Source: Chitinophagaceae bacterium
GTDB lineage: Bacteria > Bacteroidota > Bacteroidia > Chitinophagales > Chitinophagaceae
Length of the DNA: 64,000 nt
Assembly: GCA_004028795.1 (NCBI GenBank)
Contig: SAIW01000010.1
Location: 62,001 to 126,000 of the forward strand
Reading direction: 5' to 3'
The notes under the pieces are model-generated. The model saw nothing but the letters and a program-made list of their open reading frames with translations. It was not told where the DNA came from and made no database searches. The translations under genes were made by a program, and so were the position numbers. Every line of letters begins with the position of its first letter. Within the stretch, counting starts at the first letter, position 1. Shown here in pieces: positions 17,786 through 27,214 of the stretch.

Positions 17786-18940
17786 TTGATTCCTTCAGGT
17801 ATCAGTCAGGGTTTTGTAAGTATTACACTCCCCTATTTATTTACACAAAAAGGTTTTTCAGTTGAATTATCTGCCGGCATTGTTGCTTTTGGTTTATCGG
17901 CAAATATCTGGCGTTTTGCTACTGGGCCTTTGGCAGATGCAACACTCTCACTAAAAAAGTGGTATGGTATTGCATTGGCAGCAACCATCATTACATTAAT
18001 GGCTTTATGTGTTTTACCTTATAATAATAAACAAACTGCTACTTTATACTTATTGGTTTTCTTATCTCAATTAGCAGCAACCTTAACGGTATTGCCTGTA
18101 AGCAGTATAATGGCACACAGAATTAAAGAAGAAGAAAAGGGTTTGGCAAGCGGATGGTTTCAAGCAGGAAGCTTAGGCGGAACGGGCATTGGTGGAGGTA
18201 TTGGCTTATGGCTGGCTACGCATTATAACATTACCATTGCAGCGATAGTTGTGAGTATTTGTATGTTATTATGTTGCTGGCCGCTGTATAAAATAGCAGA
18301 TGTAGTTGTTGATAAAAGCATACATTTTACCAAGCAATTGAAAGAAGTATTTATTGACTCGATTGCCATGCTTAAAACACCACTTACCTTATTTGTAATG
18401 TTTCTGGTAATGTCTCCTATCGGTTCGGGTGCTGCCTCTTATTTATGGAGTGCCGTTGGGAAAGACTGGCATGCAGATGCTGATACCATTGCATTAAGTA
18501 GCGGTATCATCAGCGGCTTATTAAGTGCATTGGGCAGTATTGCAGGCGGTTGGATTTGTGATAAATGGAATGTATTTACCGGTTATTTTTTTGCAGGAAC
18601 CATTTGTGCATTGGTAACCATTGTTATGGCTTTATGTAGCTATACCCCTGTTGTTTTTATTGGTGGCGTTTTATTATATGCTTTTGCTTTAGGTCTTTGT
18701 TACAGTGCATTCTCAGCCACACTATTATTTGCGATAGGAAAAAAATCTGCCGCTACCAGATATGCAGTACTGGCTTCTTTAGGTAATATATCTGTTGTGT
18801 ACATGACAGCTTTAGACGGCAGAGTACACGATGCTTATAACAGTAAAATAATGTTACTTTTTGAAAGTTTTGCAGGATTGGTTTTTGTAGGCATTTGTAT
18901 TATTGTAGTGAAATGGATGAGAGGGAGGATGGATTTATAA
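17786..18940 (+). CDS. Major facilitator superfamily transporter, start unclear
   Basis: A polytopic membrane transporter with about eleven or twelve hydrophobic segments and a central loop near residue 190. MFS-type features include FGLSANIWRFATGPLADA (motif A region between helices 2 and 3) and GWFQAGSLGGTGIGGGIG. The only conventional start is the TTG at 17786, which falls inside helix 1. The frame is open upstream to a stop at 17693, encoding ...LKKLKLNLINAYSKPYYIFFLL, which completes helix 1 and looks like real protein, yet contains no ATG, GTG or further TTG. The true start is therefore non-standard, or the 5' end has mutated. The substrate is unknown. Confidence 0.75.
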   Translation: MIPSGISQGFVSITLPYLFTQKGFSVELSAGIVAFGLSANIWRFATGPLADATLSLKKWYGIALAATIITLMALCVLPYNNKQTATLYLLVFLSQLAATLTVLPVSSIMAHRIKEEEKGLASGWFQAGSLGGTGIGGGIGLWLATHYNITIAAIVVSICMLLCCWPLYKIADVVVDKSIHFTKQLKEVFIDSIAMLKTPLTLFVMFLVMSPIGSGAASYLWSAVGKDWHADADTIALSSGIISGLLSALGSIAGGWICDKWNVFTGYFFAGTICALVTIVMALCSYTPVVFIGGVLLYAFALGLCYSAFSATLLFAIGKKSAATRYAVLASLGNISVVYMTALDGRVHDAYNSKIMLLFESFAGLVFVGICIIVVKWMRGRMDL

Positions 18941-18959
18941 AAATCAAAAATTAGGGACA

Positions 18960-19823
18960 ATGAGCCATCTATCACAAAAACAACATCTAATTTCTCAAGT
19001 TTATCTTAGACAATTTGGATACAAAAGAGAAAATCAATGGTATATATCTGTTTGGGAAAAATCTAAAAACAGTACAGATGAATTTCGAATTGTTGATTTT
19101 AATACTGAAATAAACATATTCGACTTGCCAATAGGCAATCTTGAAGAAAGAAGACATTTTGAAAGTAAAAGTAAATTTCTAGAAGATAATTACAGCATAA
19201 TCATTAAGTCACTTATTCATCAAAAGAGATTACTACCAAAACATAAAGACTTGTTATGCCACTTTCTTGCAAACATGTATTGTCGGCCAATGCCAAATAG
19301 AGAATTAATACAATCCAGATTAAAGAATAAAAATTTCAAAGATGCTTTTTTAAGTGAGATTACAATGTTCAATGAAAACAACTTAAAAGAATGGAAAGAG
19401 TTTACCGAATTAACACCATTAAATATTCAGCTCAACTTCATAATAGGGCAAATAATGGATTATTTGATTTGTGTACTTAGAAATTTCACATTTGTAATTC
19501 TTAAAGATTATGACAATCGTGGTTGGTTTACATCAGACAATCCTGTAATTATTAAAATAAATGAAAATGAAAACCATAATGAATACCCATATTTAATCCC
19601 TTTAGACTGTGAATTATATTTTCCGTTATCATCGCAATTTTGTCTATTCGGGTTTCATAAGTCTTCTACTCATATAAAAAATGAATTGAAAAATTTGAAG
19701 GAAAACTTAATTCACAATGTCACAGAACAGATACATGATATGATTTGCAAACTGTCTATTCAAAATGATTCTCAATACTTCATTTTTAACCAAGAAATAC
19801 CTCAAACTTTTTTAGACTCTTAA
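18960..19823 (+). CDS. DUF4238 domain protein
   Basis: A 287-residue soluble protein with the DUF4238 signature: SQKQHLISQVYLRQFGY at the start (family K-Q-H-x-x-P-x-x-Y-L-x-x-F pattern), a helical middle and RGWFTSDNPVII near residue 184, followed by YLIPLDCELYFPLSSQFCLFGF. The function is unknown; such genes are scattered irregularly among bacteria, which suggests horizontal spread. It is more AT- and Asn-rich than its neighbours. It starts 19 bases after the MFS stop, and its 3' end overlaps the convergent UbiD-family gene by four bases. Confidence 0.72.
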   Translation: MSHLSQKQHLISQVYLRQFGYKRENQWYISVWEKSKNSTDEFRIVDFNTEINIFDLPIGNLEERRHFESKSKFLEDNYSIIIKSLIHQKRLLPKHKDLLCHFLANMYCRPMPNRELIQSRLKNKNFKDAFLSEITMFNENNLKEWKEFTELTPLNIQLNFIIGQIMDYLICVLRNFTFVILKDYDNRGWFTSDNPVIIKINENENHNEYPYLIPLDCELYFPLSSQFCLFGFHKSSTHIKNELKNLKENLIHNVTEQIHDMICKLSIQNDSQYFIFNQEIPQTFLDS

Positions 19824-21625
19824 ATCACCCCATACAAACTCCCACCCTTTTCAAACAGTCTATCAATCTTCTTTTCTGTAGCTGCATCTTTTTCTAAAAC
19901 CGGTGCATGGTGTGGTTTTATACTGGCATCAATTATTAATGGCCCCTTACAACCCCAGTGTTTGTTTTCAATAAATTCATCAACACCATATATATCATGG
20001 CTTGGGTTACAGCGGGTAAAACTTACCCATAAAAAATTATTTAAGGTAGCAGCAGTAAAGTTGGCATCATCACAAAGAACAATCATTGCAACAGATGACA
20101 GTTGAGAAATGACAGATGACAGTTGCTCCTGCAAATTTGAAATTTGAAATTTGAAATTTGAAATTGCCACAACACCCGGCATACATAAAGCAGCATTTCC
20201 TAATTCTTTTATAAGAGAAGGTACTTCTCTACATAATTCTCTTTGCTTTTTGCCGTAAGCAGCAAATACCACTTTGCTTCCGCTGTTTAAACTGGTGCCT
20301 GAATAATCTAAGGTATCAATAGTGGTATTGGTATAAAAATGAACATCTCGCTTCCAGTCAATTCTTTCCAACACAAATTCAAAATACTGTTGAATATGAT
20401 GTGTTGTCAGTTGATTAGTTTCATCAGCCGTAATAAATAAAAACTTGGCTAAGCTTAATTGTCCCGTTCCTAAAACATGGTTGGCAATCGTTAATAATTC
20501 TGCAGGTTGTTTGGTTTGGTTATAAGGCGTATAACGTTCACTACCTATAGCTATTAATAAAGGATGCACACCGGCAGCATCTACTGCGTTTACTTCTTTC
20601 AATCCAGGTATTTCTTGTGGAATAGCATTGCCTGCCAATTCATGTATCAAAGCACCAAAGCTGGTATCTTCCTGTGGTGGTCTGCCCACAACCGTAAAAG
20701 GCCAAATGGCATTTTTCTTAGCATACACTTTATGAATTTTCATAACAGGAAAATCATGCTGCAAAGAATAATAACCTAAATGGTCGCCAAAGGGTCCTTC
20801 GGGTTTATTATCATTCGGTAATACTTCTCCTGTAATTACAAAATCTGCATCGGTACTTACACAATAACCATCTTTATAACAATACCTGAATCTTCTGCCA
20901 CCCAATACACCAGCAAAAGTGGCTTCACTAATGCCTTCGGGTAAAGGCATAACCGCTGCTAAAGTGTGACTGGGCGGGCCTCCTGCAAAACAACTTACTT
21001 TTAATGGTAAGCCTTTTTTATTGGCTTTGGTTTGATGCACACCAATGCCTCTGTGCAGTTGATAATGCAAACCCACTTCTTCATTCAACTCATAGTTATT
21101 ACCTGTTAATTGTATGCGATACATGCCTAAGTTCGCATTCATAATGCCGGGTTTATCAACATCTTCAGAATATACCTGCGGCAGTGTTACAAAAGCACCA
21201 CCATCATTTTTCCAATGCTGAATTAAGGGTAAATCCGTAATCTTTATTTCTTCATACAACACAGGTTTATTGAACGGATTTTTTAATGGCAATGCTTTTA
21301 AGGCAGCCAACCCATTATTAAAATTTTTTATAGGATGTTTAATGGCTTCAACAGGATTATTCTTTAACTGAATCAATTGCTGAACTGCGTGAAAAGTTTT
21401 TCTGAAAATAAATTTACTTCTATCCAAAGTGCCGAAAATATTAGACGCTGCCCTGTATTTGGTTCCTTTTACATTTTCAAACAACAATGCCGGTCCGCCT
21501 GCTTCATGCACACGCAAATGAATAGCAGCCATTTCTAAAAACGGGTCTACTTCTTCTTTAACTCTTACTAAATGTCCATGCTTTTCTAAATCAATCAAAC
21601 ATGCTTCTAACGATGCATAATTCAT
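19820..21625 (-). CDS. UbiD family decarboxylase (menaquinone-type)
   Basis: A 601-residue prenylated-FMN-dependent decarboxylase homologue, cytoplasmic, probably acting on an aromatic acid in menaquinone synthesis. Family blocks seen are EAGGPALLFENVKGTKYRAASNIFGT, GIGVHQTKANKKGLPLKVSCFAGGPPSHTLAAVMPLPEGISE, VSTDADFVITGEVLPNDNKPEGPFGDHLGYYS (with the catalytic E-x-x-P-x-G-D region) and the ADETNQLTTH C-terminal part. Residues about 494-518 (ISNFKFQISNLQEQLSSVISQLSSVA) come from simple repeat DNA (20091-20165) inserted in frame. The reader should not assume this is UbiD of ubiquinone synthesis, because this phylum uses menaquinone. No flavin prenyltransferase (ubiX) gene is nearby. Confidence 0.85.
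   Translation of the reverse strand: MNYASLEACLIDLEKHGHLVRVKEEVDPFLEMAAIHLRVHEAGGPALLFENVKGTKYRAASNIFGTLDRSKFIFRKTFHAVQQLIQLKNNPVEAIKHPIKNFNNGLAALKALPLKNPFNKPVLYEEIKITDLPLIQHWKNDGGAFVTLPQVYSEDVDKPGIMNANLGMYRIQLTGNNYELNEEVGLHYQLHRGIGVHQTKANKKGLPLKVSCFAGGPPSHTLAAVMPLPEGISEATFAGVLGGRRFRYCYKDGYCVSTDADFVITGEVLPNDNKPEGPFGDHLGYYSLQHDFPVMKIHKVYAKKNAIWPFTVVGRPPQEDTSFGALIHELAGNAIPQEIPGLKEVNAVDAAGVHPLLIAIGSERYTPYNQTKQPAELLTIANHVLGTGQLSLAKFLFITADETNQLTTHHIQQYFEFVLERIDWKRDVHFYTNTTIDTLDYSGTSLNSGSKVVFAAYGKKQRELCREVPSLIKELGNAALCMPGVVAISNFKFQISNLQEQLSSVISQLSSVAMIVLCDDANFTAATLNNFLWVSFTRCNPSHDIYGVDEFIENKHWGCKGPLIIDASIKPHHAPVLEKDAATEKKIDRLFEKGGSLYGVI
20091..20165. repeat. Tandem simple repeats inside the UbiD-family gene
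   Basis: Two copies of ACAGATGACAGTTG (20091-20104 and 20112-20125) are followed by a seven-base repeat AAATTTG running through 20133-20165. Such words normally lie between genes in this phylum. Here they keep the reading frame and encode about 25 extra residues. Confidence 0.85.
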
Positions 21626-21708
21626 GTGGTGAAGATAATTGTAAAATAAAAAGTATTCGCAACAAGCATTACAACTGTAGTATTTGTTTGGTTACCAACT
21701 ACAACCTT

Positions 21709-21742
21709 TCATGGCATCGTTCCTTGCGTCGCACTCTTGTAC
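21709..21742. repeat. Dispersed repeat family 2, copy c
   Basis: CATGGCATCGTTCCTTGCGT followed by CGCACTCTTGTAC, in the 230-bp divergent gap between the UbiD-family and M20 genes. Nothing else was recognised in this gap. Confidence 0.7.
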
Positions 21743-21856
21743 AACAACACATTATTCAACAAGCATTTGTATTTATTAGTGCATTCGTGGCAATAAATAA
21801 AATTCATAAAAGTCATCATAACAATTAGATTTGTACCTACTCAAAAACAACTGTAC

Positions 21857-23143
21857 ATGAGAAAAGTTTTAATTATTGCTTTATTCATTTCAGCAAAAGC
21901 ATCTGCTCAAAGTCTTCCTGCCAATTATGAACAATTGGTTAAAGATGTTACCCCTAAAGTAGTAACATGGAGGAGAGATTTGCATGAACATCCTGAATTA
22001 AGCAATCGTGAATTCAATACACAAAAAAAGATTGCAGAGCATTTAAAAAGTTTGGGCATTGAAACAAGATTGCTGGCAAAGACAGGTGTGGTAGGCGTTT
22101 TAAAAGGTGGTAAACCCGGAGCAGTAGTGGCTTTACGTGCCGATATGGATGCTTTGCCTGTGGTAGAAAGAGTAAATATTCCTTTTGCTTCAAAAGTAAA
22201 AGGTGAATATAATGGAGCAGAAGTGGGCGTAATGCATGCTTGCGGACATGATAGCCATGTTGCTATGTTAATGGGTACTGCAGAGGTTTTAAGTAAAATG
22301 AAAAATGATTTACCCGGAACAGTGGTGTTTTTATTTCAACCTGCAGAAGAAGGTACACCCGCCACTGAAGAAGGCGGAGCACCTTTAATGATTAAAGATG
22401 GTGCATTAGATAACCCCAAAGTAGATGTTGTGTTTGGTTTGCATATTGAAGATTGGGCAGACCTTGGTAAGATTTATTACAAGCCTGAATCATTCATGGC
22501 AAGCAGCGATTGGTTTACAATAAAAGTACATGGCAAACAAAGTCATGGTGCAGACCCCTGGAAAGGTATTGACCCGATTGTGGTAAGCAGTGAAATTATT
22601 CAGGGATTACAAACCATTGTAAGCAGGCAAATGGACTTAACACAAGCACCCGTAATTATCACAGTTGGAAAAATCAACGCAGGTGTAAGACCTAATATTA
22701 TTCCTGAAGAAGCAGAATTAGCAGGTACTATAAGAACTTTAGACAGTAAGATGCAAAAAGAAGTACATGAAAGAATTAAAAAAGTAGCCACCAATATTGC
22801 TGCTGCCAACGGTGCTACGGTTGATATTACTATTGATACAAAAACATTGGTTACTTATAACGACCCTAAATTAGTTGCACAAACATTGCCTTCTTTACAA
22901 AAGGCAGTGGGAGAAAATAATGTAGTGCCTTACCACTGGGTTACCGGTGCAGAAGATTTTTCTTTTTATGGCACTAAAGCTCCTGCATTCTTTTTTTACC
23001 TGGGAGCCAGAGACCCTAAAATAAAAATGGAAGACGCTCCTGCACATCATACCCCTGATTTTTATATTGATGACAGCAGATTAGATGCAGGCATTAAAGC
23101 TTTTTGTCAATTGGTATTTGATTACAGTAAGGTGAAGAAGTAA
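21857..23143 (+). CDS. M20 family metallo-amidohydrolase, secreted
   Basis: A 428-residue exported peptidase-family M20 amidohydrolase of the N-acyl-amino-acid/hippurate type, which cleaves acyl groups from amino acids. A signal peptide (MRKVLIIALFISAKASAQ) is followed by WRRDLHEHPELSNREF, the metal-ligand motif GVMHACGHDSHVAML (near residues 128-142), the catalytic PAEEGTPATEEGGA segment and the late histidine in YHWVTGAEDFSFYG. An inserted dimerisation domain spans roughly residues 210-320. The substrate is unknown; the signal peptide points to periplasmic nutrient scavenging. The frame looks complete. Confidence 0.88.
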   Translation: MRKVLIIALFISAKASAQSLPANYEQLVKDVTPKVVTWRRDLHEHPELSNREFNTQKKIAEHLKSLGIETRLLAKTGVVGVLKGGKPGAVVALRADMDALPVVERVNIPFASKVKGEYNGAEVGVMHACGHDSHVAMLMGTAEVLSKMKNDLPGTVVFLFQPAEEGTPATEEGGAPLMIKDGALDNPKVDVVFGLHIEDWADLGKIYYKPESFMASSDWFTIKVHGKQSHGADPWKGIDPIVVSSEIIQGLQTIVSRQMDLTQAPVIITVGKINAGVRPNIIPEEAELAGTIRTLDSKMQKEVHERIKKVATNIAAANGATVDITIDTKTLVTYNDPKLVAQTLPSLQKAVGENNVVPYHWVTGAEDFSFYGTKAPAFFFYLGARDPKIKMEDAPAHHTPDFYIDDSRLDAGIKAFCQLVFDYSKVKK

Positions 23144-23164
23144 TATTTTCAGCTTTCCAGAAGT

Positions 23165-24121
23165 TTATTTTTTTGCTTCAATTAAAAATACAGCAGGAAC
23201 GGGTCTTTGTCCTTCTTTATCGCTGGGGGTAATAGTTTGTTTACCATTGATGAGCATACAACTACTGCCACCGCCATCTAAGTTTAATGCTTCCACACAA
23301 CCGAGTTGTTGCAATAACTTAGCTTCCTGTGTAAGTGTTGCTCCTTCTGCTTTTCCGGGAAAACGACCTTGTATCACTATTACAATCAATTTACCGTCTT
23401 TTGTATAACCCATGCAGGTTCTGGGGTGTTTATCATCAATGGCTCTACCTGCAAATTTCAGTTCTTCGTTATTAGTAATTTTTACCTGTCTATTTTGTAA
23501 TAAAACAGGCCCGCCGCCAACAGCGGTTTGCATTTTCCATTTTTTTAATGAGCCAAAGTATTTAGGATTAAAATGATATTGTGCAGAACTGTCCTTTAAT
23601 GGACCAATTACAGGATTGATTGCTGTTACCATATTATTATTATTGCTATCTGTAATTGTCCAAGCCACATCGGCTCTTCTCTTTTTATCAATTCCAATAG
23701 CACTGGGGAATACATGGCGGTAAGTAAAAGTATCCTTTCCTCTGCCGTTAATGGTTTGATGGTTGTATGCCAATATTTTCCCTTCTTTCATTACCAGATT
23801 CAGGTTGCTGTTATGTTCAAATTCAAAAAAAGTACAATTCACAACCAATAACGGCTGTTTGTTTCTTTCAAAATATTGAGCTGGTGTTAACCTTCTGCCC
23901 TTAGTAGTATCAGTAGTAAAATTTAGTTTCTTATTCTTTAATTCAGCTTCGGCATAATAAGCAATATTAGGTTTACCATCAAGACTATCATCAGTAAAAT
24001 ACACATGAAACCCTTGTGGTAAAGGTTGAAATAGTGAATCTACATTCTTCCATTTTACCTGTGCGATGCTGCAAAATGGGAGCATCAATAAAAATGACGT
24101 TAATTTTAAGGTCGTCTTCAT
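23165..24121 (-). CDS. Phosphodiester glycosidase (NAGPA-like, DUF2233), secreted
   Basis: A ~318-residue exported protein with the phosphodiester glycosidase domain found in the mannose-6-phosphate uncovering enzyme and bacterial relatives. Key blocks are LLVVNCTFFEFEHNSNLNLVMKEGKILAYN, RTCMGYTKDGKLIVIVIQGR and LGCVEALNLDGGGSSCMLINGK with the conserved NLDGGGSS. I chose the ATG at 24121 because a signal peptide (MKTTLKLTSFLLMLPFCSIAQ) starts there; an upstream ATG at 24184 would put 21 basic residues before it. The substrate is unknown, possibly sugar-phosphodiester wall material. Confidence 0.8.
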   Translation of the reverse strand: MKTTLKLTSFLLMLPFCSIAQVKWKNVDSLFQPLPQGFHVYFTDDSLDGKPNIAYYAEAELKNKKLNFTTDTTKGRRLTPAQYFERNKQPLLVVNCTFFEFEHNSNLNLVMKEGKILAYNHQTINGRGKDTFTYRHVFPSAIGIDKKRRADVAWTITDSNNNNMVTAINPVIGPLKDSSAQYHFNPKYFGSLKKWKMQTAVGGGPVLLQNRQVKITNNEELKFAGRAIDDKHPRTCMGYTKDGKLIVIVIQGRFPGKAEGATLTQEAKLLQQLGCVEALNLDGGGSSCMLINGKQTITPSDKEGQRPVPAVFLIEAKK

Positions 24122-24227
24122 TAAGGAATTTTTATTATTATAAAAAGGTGTGGAAATTCTTTTTTTTGATTTAATTTTACTCACACCCTAATAAAACCTC
24201 GTTTAGCAATTTACACTCCTACCCGTT

Positions 24228-24860
24228 ATGAAATTATTTAAATTTTTATCAGAAGAATTTATTGCCGGATCTATTCCCTACGAAGACCGCGAATTTTATT
24301 ACAAACAATTTATTGAATCTTATCAATTTTCATATTACAGAGATTTAGCAAACGATCATAAAACACAAAGCGTTTTCTTTACTGAGCATTCAATCAGAAT
24401 GTTTGGAATCGAATTTAATGCTCAACCTGAAACTATTATTAAAAATTTAGGTAAACCAAGGTTACAATCATTTTACCAGCAGCAAGGTTATAAAACAGGT
24501 ATCAGTTTTTTTAAAAGAGATTTCGGAAATTATAATTCAGTTATACAAGCTCATACCGTAAACAACCAGTTTGTTTATGGAGCTATTTCGGTTTTAAGAA
24601 AGGAAGAGTACATTATTCATATTTTAAAACAAATTCTTTCTACAAAATATCATGTTAACTTAAACAACATAGATTTAGGTGGCGTGAAAATAAAGGACAG
24701 AGAAGATAACATTATTATTTTTAAAAATGTTTTTTATCCTACATTGATATACCTTACCGGAGATTTGAAAAATCTTTTACCTGAAATTAAAACAGATATT
24801 GATTTACACGCAAATGTTAATATTAATAAAACAATAAAAGACTGGTCTAAATGGCTGTAA
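24228..24860 (+). CDS. Hypothetical protein, 210 residues
   Basis: A soluble, aromatic-rich protein beginning MKLFKFLSEEFIAGSIPYEDREFYYKQ and ending TIKDWSKWL. I recognise no family and no catalytic motif. There is no signal peptide and no membrane segment. The mix of beta-rich and helical stretches (for instance SVIQAHTVNNQFVYGAISVLRKEEYIIHILKQIL) suggests a compact globular fold. It runs divergently from the NAGPA-like gene and converges with lipA at a gap of only four bases, without a visible terminator. Confidence 0.6.
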   Translation: MKLFKFLSEEFIAGSIPYEDREFYYKQFIESYQFSYYRDLANDHKTQSVFFTEHSIRMFGIEFNAQPETIIKNLGKPRLQSFYQQQGYKTGISFFKRDFGNYNSVIQAHTVNNQFVYGAISVLRKEEYIIHILKQILSTKYHVNLNNIDLGGVKIKDREDNIIIFKNVFYPTLIYLTGDLKNLLPEIKTDIDLHANVNINKTIKDWSKWL

Positions 24861-24864
24861 AGTT

Positions 24865-25800
24865 TTAGCTGTTAACAGCAGCAAACTTTTCTTCCATCCA
24901 TTTAGTTTTACCATAGCCTTTTAATACATGTTTTTCGCTGTGGTAAGATGAGCGTACCAACGGTCCGCTTTCAACATAATCAAAACCAAGCTGATAGCCT
25001 ATTTCACGCAGTTCTGCAAATTCATCAGGATGCACAAAACGTTGTACTTTTAAATGCTTTACTGTGGGTTGCAAATATTGACCGATCGTTAAAACATCAC
25101 AACCTACTGCTACTAAGTCTTCCATACTTTGAATAACTTCTTCTTTTGTTTCCCCCAAACCTAACATGATGCCTGTTTTAGTACGCATACCGCCTCGCTT
25201 TAATAAACGCAGTACTTCTAAGCTTCTTCTGTATTTTGCCTGAATACGAACCTGCTTTGTTAAACGCTCAACTGTTTCCATATTATGGCTAACAACTTCA
25301 GGAGCAGCATCTATTATGCGTTGCACCTGTTCTTCATTGCCGCGGAAATCAGGAATTAAAGTTTCTAAAGTTGTATCTGGATTCAAAGCCTTTACGGCTT
25401 TAATGGTATTGTACCAGATAATTGAGCCACCATCTTTCAGTTCATCTCTGTCAACCGAAGTAATAACAGCATGTTTTACTTTCATTAAAAAAATAGCTTC
25501 GGCTACGCGTTGCGGTTCATCAAAATCTACAGGCTCCGGTCGGCCTGTTGCAACCGCACAGAAGCCGCAACTGCGGGTACAGATATTTCCGAGAATCATG
25601 AAAGTGGCAGTACCTTCTCCCCAGCATTCGCCCATATTTGGGCAATTGCCGCTCTCGCAAATGGTGTGTAATTTATGGGTATCAACTAAACCACGAACAT
25701 GCTTATAACTTTCTCCGATAGGAAGTTTAACTCTTAACCAATCGGGCTTTTTTATTTTAGTGGAAGACGGAATATTTGAAACTACCGGTAATGCTTGCAT
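24865..25800 (-). CDS. lipA: Lipoyl synthase
   Basis: A 311-residue radical-SAM enzyme that inserts two sulfur atoms into protein-bound octanoyl groups to make lipoyl cofactors for 2-oxoacid dehydrogenases. Both Fe-S clusters are visible: the auxiliary cluster CX4CX5C in [12 protein letters not shown] near residues 49-60 and the radical-SAM CX3CX2C in CTRSCGFC near residues 75-82. The C-terminal [10 protein letters not shown] carries the conserved serine ligand. Length and order match the family. The start [13 protein letters not shown] is the first ATG. A family 2 repeat lies upstream. Confidence 0.95.
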   Translation of the reverse strand: MQALPVVSNIPSSTKIKKPDWLRVKLPIGESYKHVRGLVDTHKLHTICESGNCPNMGECWGEGTATFMILGNICTRSCGFCAVATGRPEPVDFDEPQRVAEAIFLMKVKHAVITSVDRDELKDGGSIIWYNTIKAVKALNPDTTLETLIPDFRGNEEQVQRIIDAAPEVVSHNMETVERLTKQVRIQAKYRRSLEVLRLLKRGGMRTKTGIMLGLGETKEEVIQSMEDLVAVGCDVLTIGQYLQPTVKHLKVQRFVHPDEFAELREIGYQLGFDYVESGPLVRSSYHSEKHVLKGYGKTKWMEEKFAAVNS

Positions 25801-25834
25801 CTACTTTTCTTTTCTTGATGATAAGTGAACTGAA

Positions 25835-25862
25835 CGTACAAGAGTGCGACGCAACGGAAGCT
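25835..25862. repeat. Dispersed repeat family 2, copy d
   Basis: CGTACAAGAGTGCGACGCAA followed by CGGAAGCT is a reverse-complement copy of the family 2 core. It lies 35 bases upstream of the lipA start codon. Confidence 0.7.
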
Positions 25863-25905
25863 TAATACCTGCACGTTTGTTTGGTAAATAAGAAACAAAA
25901 TTAAC

Positions 25906-26700
25906 TCACTTTCGTTTACCAAACACTAATGCAACATACGCATTAAAGAAAAGTTTACCTGCTTCTGTTTTTGCCATGATGGGCATATTGTCTGTATAAT
26001 ATTCAAGATGTGCACCAACCTGAATAGCCGAGAGGAGTTCGTTATAACGGCCATAATCGAACCGGATGGCTGTGTGTAAAATACCACCGGGAACATACTT
26101 AACATCTCCCCAGCCTTTAAAAGGGCCTGATGAACCAAAGATTACTGAACGGTTTAAGAAACTGCTATCGTTGCCGCCATCGTATTTAATATCTTGTGTT
26201 CCGTTTGTTGAATTGATCTGTAAATAATAGGGTTTCAACATTCCTAAACTTAAACCACCGCCATAAATTAATGAAACAGCAACACCATTTTTGTTGCCTT
26301 TTCCGCCCAATAAATATTGCTTTTCTAATCCTAATTTGAAGTAATAAAAGTTGTTGATTTTGCCGTATATGTAAGGGCTTCCGCCAAAGAAGATACTGTT
26401 GGTAGAGGTTTTTTCTTCTTTTTTATCTTTCCGCTCACCTAATTCAAACCACCATGAATTTGTTTTTTCAATGGTTTTATATTTTCCGTGTTCGTAAAAA
26501 AAACCGTAACCGTCTGTATTTAATTTTATACCGAATGCTCCCTGCTTTTCATAAATTAAAGCTCCTTCTTCTTCCTGCTTTATCAACTTATTAATTTTTT
26601 CCTTTCTTTCTGCAGCTTTTTGTTGCCTAGTTGGTTTATCTGTTTGTGCAAATAAGGTAGCGGGAACTGCAATGGTTAGTAAAATAAGAATCTTCTTCAC
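25906..26700 (-). CDS. Outer-membrane/beta-barrel-like secreted protein
   Basis: A ~264-residue exported protein. After a signal peptide (KKILILLTIAVPATLFAQ) comes a charged helical stretch (RQQKAAERKEKINKLIKQEEEG), then alternating hydrophobic strands with many Gly, Tyr and Phe (YIYGKINNFYYFKLGLEKQYLL, VAVSLIYGGGLSLG, YNELLSAIQVGAHLEYYTD), and a C-terminus YVALVFGKRK like a barrel end. The best start is the GTG at 26700, directly before the signal peptide; an ATG at 26733 would add eleven residues but overlap the divergent promoter region of the OsmC gene. Function unknown. Confidence 0.65.
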   Translation of the reverse strand: MKKILILLTIAVPATLFAQTDKPTRQQKAAERKEKINKLIKQEEEGALIYEKQGAFGIKLNTDGYGFFYEHGKYKTIEKTNSWWFELGERKDKKEEKTSTNSIFFGGSPYIYGKINNFYYFKLGLEKQYLLGGKGNKNGVAVSLIYGGGLSLGMLKPYYLQINSTNGTQDIKYDGGNDSSFLNRSVIFGSSGPFKGWGDVKYVPGGILHTAIRFDYGRYNELLSAIQVGAHLEYYTDNMPIMAKTEAGKLFFNAYVALVFGKRK

Positions 26701-26745
26701 TCGTATTTGTTTTGTACACGTAAATTTAGGCAAAAATATATAGCA

Positions 26746-27153
26746 ATGACTTCTACTATTGTTTACACAGGAGATTTAAGAACAGAATTAACACATTTAC
26801 AAAGTGGTACTGTAATTGAAACAGATGCACCGACTGATAATATGGGTAAAGGTGAAAGATTTTCACCCACAGACCTGCTCGCAACATCCTATGGTGCATG
26901 TATGATAACAACAATGGCTATTCGTGCTGCCTCAATGAATTTAAATTTTAAGGGAACCAAGATTGATATAACAAAAGTGATGAGTACCGATGCACCGAGA
27001 AGAGTTATTGAAATTAAAGCGGTGCTTCATTTTACCAAAGATTTTGTTGCAGATGATGAACAAAAAGAACAATTAATAAGAATTGCCAGAACCTGCCCGG
27101 TTGAAAAAAGTTTACACCCTGATATTAAGTTGGATGTTGAATTTGATTGGTAG
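26746..27153 (+). CDS. OsmC/Ohr family protein
   Basis: A 135-residue thiol-dependent peroxidase-fold protein that would reduce organic hydroperoxides or act as an envelope-stress protein. Both reactive cysteines are present, in SYGACMITTMAIRA near residue 50 and in ARTCPVEKSLHP near residue 116, with the FSPTDLLATSYGAC motif. I chose the ATG at 26746 (MTSTIVYTGDLRTE), since the longer start at 26707 would add a basic tail not typical of the family. It is divergent from the outer-membrane-like gene. A second OsmC-type gene lies at 29199-29612. Confidence 0.85.
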   Translation: MTSTIVYTGDLRTELTHLQSGTVIETDAPTDNMGKGERFSPTDLLATSYGACMITTMAIRAASMNLNFKGTKIDITKVMSTDAPRRVIEIKAVLHFTKDFVADDEQKEQLIRIARTCPVEKSLHPDIKLDVEFDW

Positions 27154-27158
27154 AAATT

Positions 27159-27192
27159 ATGTACGATATATGATTTACGATGTACGATTTTA
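27159..27192. repeat. ATGTACGAT simple repeat
   Basis: ATGTACGATATATGATTTAC followed by GATGTACGATTT, of the same ATGTAC/GTACAT family as 9561-9664 and 50685-50727. It fills the short gap between the OsmC and EEP genes. Confidence 0.55.
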
Positions 27193-27214
27193 GAGTTACG
27201 ATTTATAATTTGCA

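Noticed and set aside
18960-19823. DUF4238 gene as part of a phage-defence system
   Set aside because: It stands alone between housekeeping genes, with no toxin, nuclease or methylase partner.
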